DNA of 64,000 bases from Aminobacter carboxidus (GTDB taxonomy: Bacteria > Pseudomonadota > Alphaproteobacteria > Rhizobiales > Rhizobiaceae): the NCBI RefSeq assembly GCF_014863355.1, contig NZ_JACZEP010000001.1:1543410-1607409 (forward strand). Direction: 5' to 3'. Position 1 is the first letter of the stretch. The number at the start of each line of letters is the position of its first letter. Positions 57,284 to 64,000 of the stretch are shown piece by piece. A program made the translations under genes and the position numbers. Below the pieces are notes generated by a model. That model made no database searches, was not told the DNA's origin, and saw only the letters and a program-made list of their open reading frames with translations.

Positions 57284-57546
57284 CGGAGATGGTGAAGCAG
57301 GGCTTTGAGGATCTCATCACCCGCTTTCCAGCGCCCAGCAATATGAACCGCTATGCCGACATGCTGGAATGGATGGGCAACACCGAGGCGCTCGCCGATC
57401 TGCTCGAAACGCGTTTCCGCTGGATCGTTCCAGAAATCTGGTATGGCGAGACCACCGAAGATCAGTTCGAATACGCCTTTGCGACGCTCCAGGAAGCAGA
57501 CGCTGTCTTGAAAAGCCGGCGCGATGCCGAACAGCCCGAGGCGTAG
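57271..57546 (+). pseudogene. C-terminal fragment of a DUF4034/TPR-like protein
   Basis: A plus-strand frame reads RAYPEMVKQGFEDLITRFPAP at its left edge, then ADMLEWMGNTEALADLLETRF and WYGETTEDQFEYAFATLQEA. This looks like the last part of a tetratricopeptide-type protein. An in-frame ATG at 57289 exists but has no good binding site, and the conserved sequence starts upstream of it, so the N terminus seems lost. It abuts the minus-strand fragment head to head. Confidence 0.5.
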
Positions 57547-57589
57547 TCACCGACCTTTGTTCAACTCAGCATCCTTGTGCTGCCATTCT

Positions 57590-57627
57590 CCAAAGCAAAA
57601 AGGCCCAGCGGGGTCCCGCTGGGCCTT
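57590..57627 (-). terminator. Rho-independent terminator of glnII
   Basis: The arms AAGGCCCAGCGGG (57600-57612) and CCCGCTGGGCCTT (57615-57627) are complementary over up to 13 bp. On the minus strand they are followed by TTTTGCTTTG. It lies 21 bases past the glnII stop codon. Confidence 0.9.
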
Positions 57628-57647
57628 CGGCATTGATGCAGAAGTGC

Positions 57648-58688
57648 TTACGCAGCAACCCTGGTCTCGATGCTGGTCGGCACCGAGTTGATGGTCTTCA
57701 GGATCTGTGACGCGATCTGGTAGGGGTCGCCCTGCGAGTTCGGGCGACGATCTTCGAGATAACCGCGATAGTCGTTGCGCACGAAGCTGTGCGGCACGCG
57801 CACCGAAGCGCCGCGGTCGGCAACACCCCAGGTGAAGACGTCGATCGAAGCCGTCTCGTGCTTGCCGGTCAGGCGCAGATGGTTGTCGGGGCCGTAGACC
57901 GCGATGTGCTCTTCGCGGGCCTCGCCGAAGGCTTCCATCAGCGCTTCGAAATAGGCCTTGCCGCCGACGTCGCGCATGTAATCGGTCGAGAAGTTGGCGT
58001 GCATGCCCGAGCCGTTCCAGTCGGTGTCGCCAAGCGGCTTGCAGTGATACTCGATGTCGATCTCATACTTCTCGGTCAGGCGCTGAAGCAGGTAGCGGGC
58101 GAGCCACATCTCGTCGGCGGCCTTCTTCGAGCCCTTGCCGAAAATCTGGAATTCCCACTGGCCCTTGGCCACTTCGGCATTGATGCCTTCGTGGTTGATG
58201 CCTGCCTCGAGGCAGAGGTCGAGATGCTCTTCGACGATCTGGCGGGCTATGCTGCCGACGTTCTTGTAGCCGACGCCGGTGTAGTATTCGCCCTGCGGTG
58301 CCGGGAAACCGGCCTCCGGGAAGCCGAGCGGACGGCCGTCCTTGTAGAAGAAGTATTCCTGCTCGAAGCCGAACCAGGCACCCTCGTCATCAAGGATGGT
58401 GGCGCGGGTGTTAGACGGATGCGGGGTGACACCGTCGGGCATCATCACTTCACACATCACCAGCACGCCGTTCTTGCGGGCCGGATCGGGATAGATGGCG
58501 ACGGGCTTCAGCACGCAATCCGAGCTCTTGCCTTCGGCCTGGCGCGTCGAGCTGCCATCAAAGCCCCACAATGGAAGCTGCTCAAGCTTCGGGAACTCCG
58601 CGAATTCCTTGATCTGGGTCTTGCCGCGGAGATTGGCCGCCGGGGTGTAACCATCCAGCCAGATGTACTCGAGCTTGTACTTCGTCAT
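57648..58688 (-). CDS. glnII: Glutamine synthetase type II (eukaryotic-type)
   Basis: This 346-residue enzyme is a short GSII, as found in plants and rhizobia, starting MTKYKLEYIWLDGYTPA. LWGFDGSSTRQAEGKSSDC near residue 43 and the metal-site GFEQEYFFYKDGRPLGFP near 107 are visible. WNGSGMHANFSTDYMRD near 221 and VADRGASVRVPHSFV near 291 also match. It lacks the adenylylation Tyr loop of GSI. It stands alone, with its own terminator and a sigma-54 promoter 62 bases upstream, consistent with NtrC-dependent expression during nitrogen limitation. Confidence 0.96.
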   Translation of the reverse strand: MTKYKLEYIWLDGYTPAANLRGKTQIKEFAEFPKLEQLPLWGFDGSSTRQAEGKSSDCVLKPVAIYPDPARKNGVLVMCEVMMPDGVTPHPSNTRATILDDEGAWFGFEQEYFFYKDGRPLGFPEAGFPAPQGEYYTGVGYKNVGSIARQIVEEHLDLCLEAGINHEGINAEVAKGQWEFQIFGKGSKKAADEMWLARYLLQRLTEKYEIDIEYHCKPLGDTDWNGSGMHANFSTDYMRDVGGKAYFEALMEAFGEAREEHIAVYGPDNHLRLTGKHETASIDVFTWGVADRGASVRVPHSFVRNDYRGYLEDRRPNSQGDPYQIASQILKTINSVPTSIETRVAA

Positions 58689-58749
58689 GCTATCCTCTCA
58701 GTGTCGTGCCTGCCGGCCTTGCGATGGCCGAAGTGTCACAAGAGAGAAA

Positions 58750-58764
58750 GCAAGCCCCGTGCCA
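58750..58764 (-). promoter_or_regulatory. Sigma-54 promoter of glnII
   Basis: On the minus strand the sequence TGGCAC-GGGGC-TTGC (58764 to 58750) matches the -24/-12 consensus TGGCAC-N5-TTGC exactly. It lies 62 bases upstream of the glnII ATG. Confidence 0.88.
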
Positions 58765-58816
58765 ACTTGAGAATCCCAGCTTCCACAACGGGATGACAGT
58801 TGGCGGGAAAAGTGAT

Positions 58817-58833
58817 TGCTTAAAAAACAGGCA
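58817..58833 (-). promoter_or_regulatory. NtrC-like site upstream of glnII
   Basis: TGCTTAAAAAACAGGCA has the TGC-N11-GCA frame with an AT-rich centre and resembles the site upstream of glnB. It lies about 55 bases upstream of the -24 box. Agreement with the full NtrC consensus is partial. Confidence 0.45.
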
Positions 58834-58895
58834 AACTACGGCAGCATAGCTGACATTCTGCCCAAGACTCAGGCTGACGCGTACTGCCGGGCACC

Positions 58896-59690
58896 TCAGC
58901 CTGCCTCGAGCGCCTCAAGCAGCGCCACCGCCGAGAGCATGTCACGCTTGCGGCTTGCGCGGCGGGCCACGGCCTCCGAATCCTGACCCCAATTCTCGCT
59001 CTGCCAATCCTCGTCGACATGGGCTGCGGCCCATGCTTCCTCGACATCGAGTTCGCCCATCTCGACCGCCAGTGCCAGAAGTGCCGAGCCGGTCAGCGTG
59101 GTCATCAGATGGAGTGCCGCCAGCCGCATCGGCTCGGCGCGCTGCGACAGGTGTACGCCAAGGGCAGCAATTGCCGCGCGCGGCTGCTCGACATGCATGA
59201 CGCCCTCAGCCAACACGAAATGCGCGCCAAGCGATGCCCGGGCCCAGTCAATAACCGGGTCCCACGCCTCGGCCTGCCGCTCGACAAGGCGCTCGGGCTG
59301 ATCGGCGCGGTAGCAAAGAAGGTCTGAGGACGAAAAGCGCAAAATGTCTTCGAGCACCGCCTGCGGGTCGGTGGCGACACCGTCGATCGCGGTATTGACC
59401 AGGCGCAGTACAGGCATGGTGAAAGGATCGATGTTCTCGACCTGGGACGCGAACTCGTCGGCAATCAATTGAGCCGCCGCCGCGGTCGGCAAGGCAAGAA
59501 GCGCCCTGCCCGGCGTGCGTACCGGCTTGCCGTCGAGTTGCACCGCATGACCATCATCGACGGCGGCAACGGCGGCCGTTTGGTAGAAGCGCTTGGGCAG
59601 CTGCTTGCGCAACGTGCTTTGCGCGCGGCGGATCGGATCGGGATCGGACAGGCCGTCGCTGGTTTCGAGGTCGCTCAGGATTTCTCGCAT
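58896..59690 (-). CDS. ATP12 family F1-ATPase assembly chaperone
   Basis: This 264-residue protein starts MREILSDLETSDGLSDPDPI. ATP12 chaperones the alpha subunit during F1 assembly in mitochondria and alphaproteobacteria. RFYQTAAVAAVDDGHAVQLDGK near residue 35 and KPVRTPGRALLALPT near 55 are conserved. The C-terminal half has the catalytically inert ATP12 helices (HLMTTLTGSALLALAVEMGELD near 195-216; cited for position). It starts 2 bases after the EamA transporter gene and is likely co-transcribed with HAD, rluC and crcB upstream. Confidence 0.9.
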   Translation of the reverse strand: MREILSDLETSDGLSDPDPIRRAQSTLRKQLPKRFYQTAAVAAVDDGHAVQLDGKPVRTPGRALLALPTAAAAQLIADEFASQVENIDPFTMPVLRLVNTAIDGVATDPQAVLEDILRFSSSDLLCYRADQPERLVERQAEAWDPVIDWARASLGAHFVLAEGVMHVEQPRAAIAALGVHLSQRAEPMRLAALHLMTTLTGSALLALAVEMGELDVEEAWAAAHVDEDWQSENWGQDSEAVARRASRKRDMLSAVALLEALEAG

Positions 59691-59692
59691 CT

Positions 59693-60619
59693 TTACTCCG
59701 CTCCGGCCGCGCGCCTGCGCGATGGCCGATTTACAATGATCAGCCCGGTCGCGATCAGACCGAGCGCCAGAAAAATGTTCCAGGTCAAAGCTTCGCCGAG
59801 CACCAGCCAGCCGCATATCACGCTGAATGCCGGCGACAGGAAGGCAAAGCTGGAAAGGCCCGCCGCAGGATAGCGCCGCATCAGCCAGAACCATAGAATA
59901 TAAGTGAAGGCGACGACATAAACAGCCTGAAACAGCAAGGCACCGGTGGCAACCGTCGAGACATCGCGCAGTGCCGGACCAGCCAGCGAAACGAGCGGAA
60001 CCGCCATGAGCGCCGACACGACAAGCTGGTAGAGCAGCACCTTCTCGGCACCGGCATTGGCCAGCCTGGTACCCTTGATCACCAGCGTGGTCAGCGCCCA
60101 GAGCAGGCCGGCCACCAGTGCGAGAAGATCACCTACCAGCGTCGAGGGGCCGATGGCGCTGAGCTTATCGGCAAAGACCACCGCGACGCCGCCGAAAGCC
60201 AGGATCAGGCCGAACAGCTTCTGCAGTGTCATGCGCTCGCCAAGCCAGAAATGCGCGCCGATCAGAACCCAGAACGGCATTGTGTTGACCAGCAGCGAGT
60301 TGCGCGCCACCGTCGTGTGTTCGAGGCTGACGAATACGAGGATGAATTCCGCACCGAACAGAAGCCCGGCGACGATCCCCGCCCACAAGGTGCCGTCGCG
60401 TGTAAACAGCGGAACACTGCGGTAGAGGCACCAGAGATAGACCAGCACGCCGGCGATGCCCGAGCGCGCGACATTGAGGAAGATCGGGTTGTAACCCGAC
60501 GTCGCCAGCTTGGCGGCGACGCCGTTCATGCCCCACGACATCGTCAGCATGAGCATGAACACGACGGCTGCCGTATCGATCGCGTCGCGACGTTCCAAAG
60601 GCTGGGTGACGGCTGTCAT
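59693..60619 (-). CDS. EamA/DMT-superfamily transporter
   Basis: This 308-residue membrane protein has ten predicted helices in two EamA repeats of about 140 residues (SWGMNGVAAKLATSGYNP near residue 29; LLALVAGLLWALTTLVIKG near 165). These are drug/metabolite exporters, often of amino acids or nucleosides; the substrate is not evident. The ATG at 60619 has GGAGG just upstream. It is followed at once by atp12. Confidence 0.86.
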   Translation of the reverse strand: MTAVTQPLERRDAIDTAAVVFMLMLTMSWGMNGVAAKLATSGYNPIFLNVARSGIAGVLVYLWCLYRSVPLFTRDGTLWAGIVAGLLFGAEFILVFVSLEHTTVARNSLLVNTMPFWVLIGAHFWLGERMTLQKLFGLILAFGGVAVVFADKLSAIGPSTLVGDLLALVAGLLWALTTLVIKGTRLANAGAEKVLLYQLVVSALMAVPLVSLAGPALRDVSTVATGALLFQAVYVVAFTYILWFWLMRRYPAAGLSSFAFLSPAFSVICGWLVLGEALTWNIFLALGLIATGLIIVNRPSRRRAAGAE

Positions 60620-60771
60620 AAATACCTCCACGCTCATCGAGCGCGATGCTGATGGACAAGGGCTGGCCATGCCGCGGTGCGAGGCAGGCTGGCAGGCGGC
60701 AGCGGACCAGACTCCAGCCGCGCGGCGCGGGTCGCAACATAGCGCACGACGCCTGCCGCCACTTGGTCCAG

Positions 60772-61452
60772 CTAGTCGATAAGGTGTAGCAGTTCGCCAG
60801 GGGTATCGATGACGGCATGCGCGCCGGTGGCAAACAGGCCGTCACGGTTGTGGTAGCCCCAGGCCACACCAATGGCTCGGGCACCGGCATTGCGGGCCAT
60901 CTGCATGTCGTAGACGGCGTCGCCGATGACGAAGGTCGATGCCGGGTCGATGCCCATCTCGGCGCAGCATTCCAGCACCATCGCCGGGTGCGGCTTGGAC
61001 GGGCAGTCGTCTGCAGTGCGAATGGTCACGAAATGCCTGCCGAAACCGTGGGTCTCCAGCACCCGCTCCACGCCGCGGCGCGACTTGCCGGTGACCATGC
61101 CGATCAGCACGTCATCGCGGCGTCCGAGTGCCTCGATCAGCTCGGCGATGCCGTCATAGAGCGGCTCTCGAAAGCTCGGCAGGTGTCGCGATGCAATGAA
61201 ATGTTCCTTGTAACGTTCTGCAAGCCTTGAGCTTTCGGCGTCCGGGGCGCGCTTCAGCAGTGTCGCAATCGCAATGTCGAGCGTAAGCCCGATGATGCCC
61301 TTGGTCGCAGCCGTGTCGGGCTCCAGCAGTCCGGCTTCTCGGAACGTCGCCACCATCGAGGCGTGAATGATGTCGGCGCTGTCGACCAGCGTGCCGTCGC
61401 AATCGAAAAGAACGAGCTTCGGAGCTGCGGAGGCGTTGCCCGCAGCCGTCAC
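60772..61452 (-). CDS. HAD-superfamily phosphatase (phosphoglycolate-phosphatase-like)
   Basis: This 226-residue haloacid-dehalogenase-like hydrolase has motif I LFDCDGTLVDSADIIHASM (catalytic Asp pair near residues 15-17). Motif II is in MVTGKSRRGV near 119, motif III is a Lys in CPSKPHPAMV near 148, and motif IV is FVIGDAVYDMQMA near 170. The GTG start overlaps the rluC stop (GTGA), so translation is probably coupled. The phosphate ester substrate is not known. Confidence 0.87.
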   Translation of the reverse strand: MTAAGNASAAPKLVLFDCDGTLVDSADIIHASMVATFREAGLLEPDTAATKGIIGLTLDIAIATLLKRAPDAESSRLAERYKEHFIASRHLPSFREPLYDGIAELIEALGRRDDVLIGMVTGKSRRGVERVLETHGFGRHFVTIRTADDCPSKPHPAMVLECCAEMGIDPASTFVIGDAVYDMQMARNAGARAIGVAWGYHNRDGLFATGAHAVIDTPGELLHLID

Positions 61453-62432
61453 GCCGGTTCCCCGCTTTCATCGTCGAAGCCGATCAGGTTCCAGCTCTGG
61501 CGCATATGCGGCGGCATTGGCGCGGTGACGTCGATGACGCCGTGATCGGGATGGGGAATGACGATGCGGCGGGCATGCAGATGCAGCTTGTTCTGCAGGC
61601 CGCCCGGGAATTCCCAGTTGGTGTCGTGCTCGAAATATTTGGGATCGCCGATAATCGGGCAGCCGATATAGGCCGCATGTACGCGCAGCTGGTGGGTACG
61701 GCCGGTATAGGGCTCCATCTCCAGCCAGGTCATGGTCTGGGCCGCCTGTTCCAGGACACGATAATAGGAAACCGCGTGGTCGGCACCCTTTTCACCGTGC
61801 TTGGCGACACGCATGCGGTCGCCGTCCGGAGTCTGTTCCTTGATCAGCCAGGTCGAGATCTTGTCTTCGCGCTTTGGCGGCGCGCCCTTGACCAGAGCCC
61901 AGTAGGTTTTTTTGGTTTCGCGGGCACGGAAGGCTTCGGCGAGCTTCATCGCCGCAAGACGCGTACGCGCCACAACCAGCACGCCCGAGGTGTCGCGGTC
62001 GAGCCGGTGCACCAGGCGCGGCTTCTCGCCTTTCTTGTTGCGCCAGGCTTCGAGCATGTCGTCGAGATGGCGCACGATGCCCGAACCGCCCTGAACGGCA
62101 AGGCCGGCCGGTTTGTTGAAGACAAAGACCTTGGAGTCTTCATAGATCAGCATCTTGGCCAGCACATCGCCATCGTCCTGGTCGCGCATGGTGCGGGCGG
62201 TCAGCGGGCCGTCATTCTTCTTGTCGACTTCGAGCGGCGGGATGCGAATGACCTGGCCAGGCTCGACGCGCGTGTCGGCCTTGACGCGACCGCCATCGAC
62301 CCGGATCTGGCCCGAGCGCAGCAGTTTTTGCAGGTGACCGAAGCCGAGCCCCGGAAAATGGGACTTGAACCAGCGGTCGAGCCTCATGCCCGTTTCGCCG
62401 GCTTCCACCGTGATCTGTTCAACGCCAGCCAT
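61449..62432 (-). CDS. RluA-family 23S rRNA pseudouridine synthase (RluC-like)
   Basis: This 327-residue enzyme has an N-terminal S4 RNA-binding domain (LDRWFKSHFPGLGFGHLQKLL near residue 20; IRVDGGRVKADTRVEPG near 45). The catalytic domain has the invariant Asp in VHRLDRDTSGVLVVART near 150. Conserved GRTHQLRVHAAYIGCPIIGD near 235 follows. RluC modifies 23S rRNA positions 955, 2504 and 2580; the exact target set here is inferred. It is followed by the HAD gene with an overlapping start. Confidence 0.92.
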   Translation of the reverse strand: MAGVEQITVEAGETGMRLDRWFKSHFPGLGFGHLQKLLRSGQIRVDGGRVKADTRVEPGQVIRIPPLEVDKKNDGPLTARTMRDQDDGDVLAKMLIYEDSKVFVFNKPAGLAVQGGSGIVRHLDDMLEAWRNKKGEKPRLVHRLDRDTSGVLVVARTRLAAMKLAEAFRARETKKTYWALVKGAPPKREDKISTWLIKEQTPDGDRMRVAKHGEKGADHAVSYYRVLEQAAQTMTWLEMEPYTGRTHQLRVHAAYIGCPIIGDPKYFEHDTNWEFPGGLQNKLHLHARRIVIPHPDHGVIDVTAPMPPHMRQSWNLIGFDDESGEPA

Positions 62433-62467
62433 ATTTTAATCGTCCTTTGCGAAGCGGCCCAATAGCA

Positions 62468-62845
62468 TCAGCCGATGCTTCTTGCGAGCCACATTCCCAG
62501 AAACAGCGCCAGAATGGCTGATATGACGCTGGCAAACGCATATCCGAGCGCCGGAAATGTCGATCCACGCTCCCACAAGGTGGCGAAATCGAGTGAAAAT
62601 GCCGAAAAGGTGGTGAAGCCGCCGAGGATGCCCGTGGCGACAAACAGCCTGAGTTCGTTCGAGCCGCCGAACCGACGCGCCAAAAGCCCGACGAACACGC
62701 CCATGGCGAGCGACCCCAGGACATTGATCGCCAGCGTACCCCAGGGAAAATTCGGCCCTACAAGGCGCAGCGCCAGCAGGTTGGCAAGGTGGCGCAGCGC
62801 GGCGCCAATGGCACCGCCGAGTGCAACGAGAGATAGATGCAGCAT
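62468..62845 (-). CDS. crcB: Fluoride ion channel CrcB/Fluc
   Basis: This 125-residue small membrane protein has four helices and starts MLHLSLVALGGAIGAALRHL. The family motifs GGAIGAALRH near residue 10, the Asn in LAINVLGSLAMG near 40 and GGFTTFSAFSLDF near 74 are intact, including the Phe box and TTFS polar track. Fluc exports fluoride as a dual-topology dimer. The GGNGATGG-type fluoride riboswitch core was not found upstream. It precedes rluC by 35 bases. Confidence 0.94.
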   Translation of the reverse strand: MLHLSLVALGGAIGAALRHLANLLALRLVGPNFPWGTLAINVLGSLAMGVFVGLLARRFGGSNELRLFVATGILGGFTTFSAFSLDFATLWERGSTFPALGYAFASVISAILALFLGMWLARSIG

Positions 62846-63014
62846 CGGGATTTCCTGCCTGCGCGCGAAAAGCCGGTCAATAGCCAAAGCGTAGCAGTTG
62901 GCATAGGGAGCGGCCAGAACGGACCGCTTCGGCGCAGGAAACAAGATGTGGACAAGGGCCTCGCCGGCGAAGCCCCTGTTGGGTCCGGGCCTGGCGGGCT
63001 ATAGCATCGCGGTC

Positions 63015-63836
63015 ATGCAACCTTCCAAAGACATCTCCCGCCTGATCGAGATCATGGCCGCCCTGCGTGAGCCGGAAACCGGCTGCCCCTGGGACATCGA
63101 GCAGAATTTCGCAACGATCGCGCCCTACACCATCGAAGAGGCTTATGAGGTTGCAGACGCGATCGCGCGCAACGACATTGATCATCTCAAGGAAGAGCTC
63201 GGCGACCTGCTGCTACAGGTCGTCTATCACGCCCAGATGGCAGAAGAGGCTGGCGAGTTTGTCTTCGGCGATGTGGTGCAAGGCATCACCACCAAGATGA
63301 TCCGCCGCCACCCCCATGTCTTCGGCGATGCCAAGGCGCGCGAGGCGCGCTCGGCCAAGGGCATGTGGGAAAAGATCAAGGCCGAGGAGAAAGCGGAAAA
63401 ACGCGCCGCGCGCATCGCCCGCGGGGTCGATCCCGAAGATCATGGCAAGGGTTTTCTCGACAGCGTGCCGGTAGCACTACCGGCGCTGACGCGCGCGCTG
63501 AAACTGCAGGAAAAGGCCGCCCGCGTCGGCTTCGACTGGGGCGAAGCGGCACCCATCCTCGACAAGATCGAAGAAGAGATCGGCGAATTGCGCGAGGCCA
63601 TGGCCAAGGGCGACAAGGCCGCGGTCAAGGACGAGTTCGGCGACATGCTGTTTGCGCTGGTCAATCTCGGCCGGCACCTGGAGCTCGACTCCGAGGCAGC
63701 GCTGGGCGGCACCAACGACAAATTCCGCCGACGCTTCCACTATGTCGAAAAGGCGCTTGATGGCGCCGGCCACAGCCTGGAAGCGGCAACGCTCGACGAG
63801 ATGGAAGCGCTGTGGCAGCAGGCCAAGACGGAGTAA
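63015..63836 (+). CDS. mazG: Nucleoside triphosphate pyrophosphohydrolase MazG
   Basis: This 273-residue all-helical hydrolase has two MazG domains. It removes pyrophosphate from dNTPs and noncanonical NTPs. Domain 1 shows CPWDIEQNFATIAPYTIEEAYE near residue 20 and EELGDLLLQVVYHAQM near 62, the metal-binding EExxD-type set. Domain 2 shows EEEIGELREAMAKGD near 185 and DEFGDMLFALVNLGRH near 207. The ATG at 63015 (MQPSKDISRLIEIMAALR) is the family start. Its stop is 6 bases from the stop of a convergent transposase. Confidence 0.95.
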   Translation: MQPSKDISRLIEIMAALREPETGCPWDIEQNFATIAPYTIEEAYEVADAIARNDIDHLKEELGDLLLQVVYHAQMAEEAGEFVFGDVVQGITTKMIRRHPHVFGDAKAREARSAKGMWEKIKAEEKAEKRAARIARGVDPEDHGKGFLDSVPVALPALTRALKLQEKAARVGFDWGEAAPILDKIEEEIGELREAMAKGDKAAVKDEFGDMLFALVNLGRHLELDSEAALGGTNDKFRRRFHYVEKALDGAGHSLEAATLDEMEALWQQAKTE

Positions 63837-63842
63837 GCCGTC

Positions 63843-64000
63843 TTAGCTGTCGTTTCCAAGAAGGTTGTTCAGTCTTTGGAACGGGCTGATGCCGCCGAGT
63901 GCAGAGTGTGGGCGCGTTAGGTTGTAGTTTGCTGCCCAGTGGTGAATGGCTTTGGCGCGTTCGTTCGATGAGGCGTATGGCCTGGCATAGGCCCATTCGC
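63843..64000 (-). mobile_element. IS481-family transposase, C-terminal end (insertion sequence cut by window edge)
   Basis: A minus-strand frame running from the window edge to TAA (63843-63845) encodes 51 complete residues. RPYASSNERAKAIHHW is followed by NYNLTRPHSALGG, then ISPFQRLNNLLGNDS. The RPHSALGG...LLGNDS ending is characteristic of IS481-family (DDE, rve-type) transposases. Only the C terminus lies in the window. The stop is 6 bases from the mazG stop, so the element's end must lie almost at the mazG 3' terminus. Confidence 0.9.

Noticed and set aside
62846..62960. Possible fluoride riboswitch ahead of crcB
   Set aside because: No GGNGATGG-type conserved core or matching pseudoknot partner was found in the short leader.

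Overview
The window is a gene-dense, high-GC chromosomal segment from an alphaproteobacterium of the Hyphomicrobiales (Rhizobiales), most like Mesorhizobium or a close Phyllobacteriaceae relative. This is inferred from family content: IalB, a BA14K protein, the F1-ATPase chaperone ATP12, an SdhE-mfd pair, a eukaryotic-type glutamine synthetase II beside a glnB-glnA operon, alphaproteobacterial LexA boxes (GTTC-N7-GTTC) and an EcfG-type promoter (GGAAC-N16-CGTT). No rRNA, plasmid functions, phage module or CRISPR array is present. The left edge cuts a UbiH-type hydroxylase and the right edge cuts an IS481-family transposase.

Layout. 1-5.3 kb: hydroxylase tail, AEC transporter, hspQ, ialB, a YejA-like solute-binding protein and a FrnE/DsbA-type protein. 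5.4-12 kb: mfd and sdhE, divergent recG, then DUF502. 12-16.9 kb: glmU-glmS (UDP-GlcNAc supply), a CcdA-like membrane protein and a small secreted protein. 17-19.7 kb: a half-tRNA remnant, tRNA-Lys(UUU), a BA14K gene with an EcfG promoter, a DeoR regulator and a TerC/YjbE gene with an unusually structured leader. 19.8-25.2 kb: a minus-strand run of circularly permuted ATP-grasp, alpha-E, transglutaminase-like and Anbu proteasome-like genes, followed by a PLP decarboxylase. 25.3-31.7 kb: a RAM-domain regulator, two DUF4864 paralogues, an ABC-F ATPase, a methyltransferase, a threonine dehydratase and dinB with a LexA box.

31.7-40.2 kb: gyrA, coaD, two cyclophilins, an YdcZ-like transporter, queA and tgt in one direction, plus marC. 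40.2-44.3 kb: an accessory, decayed zone with a broken nucleotidyltransferase, an HNH endonuclease, ssb with a LexA box, gene remnants and a hairpin-rich non-coding stretch ahead of uvrA. 44.3-51.6 kb: uvrA, a truncated fragment, DUF72, a divergent TetR/SDR pair with twin operator-like sites, and the NAD(P)HX repair enzyme. 51.7-58.8 kb: glnB-glnA and glnII, both with sigma-54 promoters and similar upstream TGC-N11-GCA sites, separated by a GMC oxidoreductase pair, a VOC protein, an RHH protein and a two-gene deletion scar. 58.9-64 kb: atp12, an EamA transporter, a HAD phosphatase, rluC, crcB, mazG and the IS end.

Themes. DNA repair is prominent (mfd, recG, dinB, ssb, uvrA), with SOS boxes at dinB and ssb. 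Nitrogen assimilation (PII, GSI, GSII) looks NtrC/sigma-54 controlled at two loci. Queuosine tRNA modification (queA-tgt) carries an oddity: the Tgt zinc site is largely lost. The most intriguing system is the Anbu / ATP-grasp / alpha-E / transglutaminase cluster. It has been noted before in comparative genomics but its substrate is unknown. The most novel-looking nucleic-acid signals are the switch-like terC leader and the hairpin-rich DNA upstream of uvrA.
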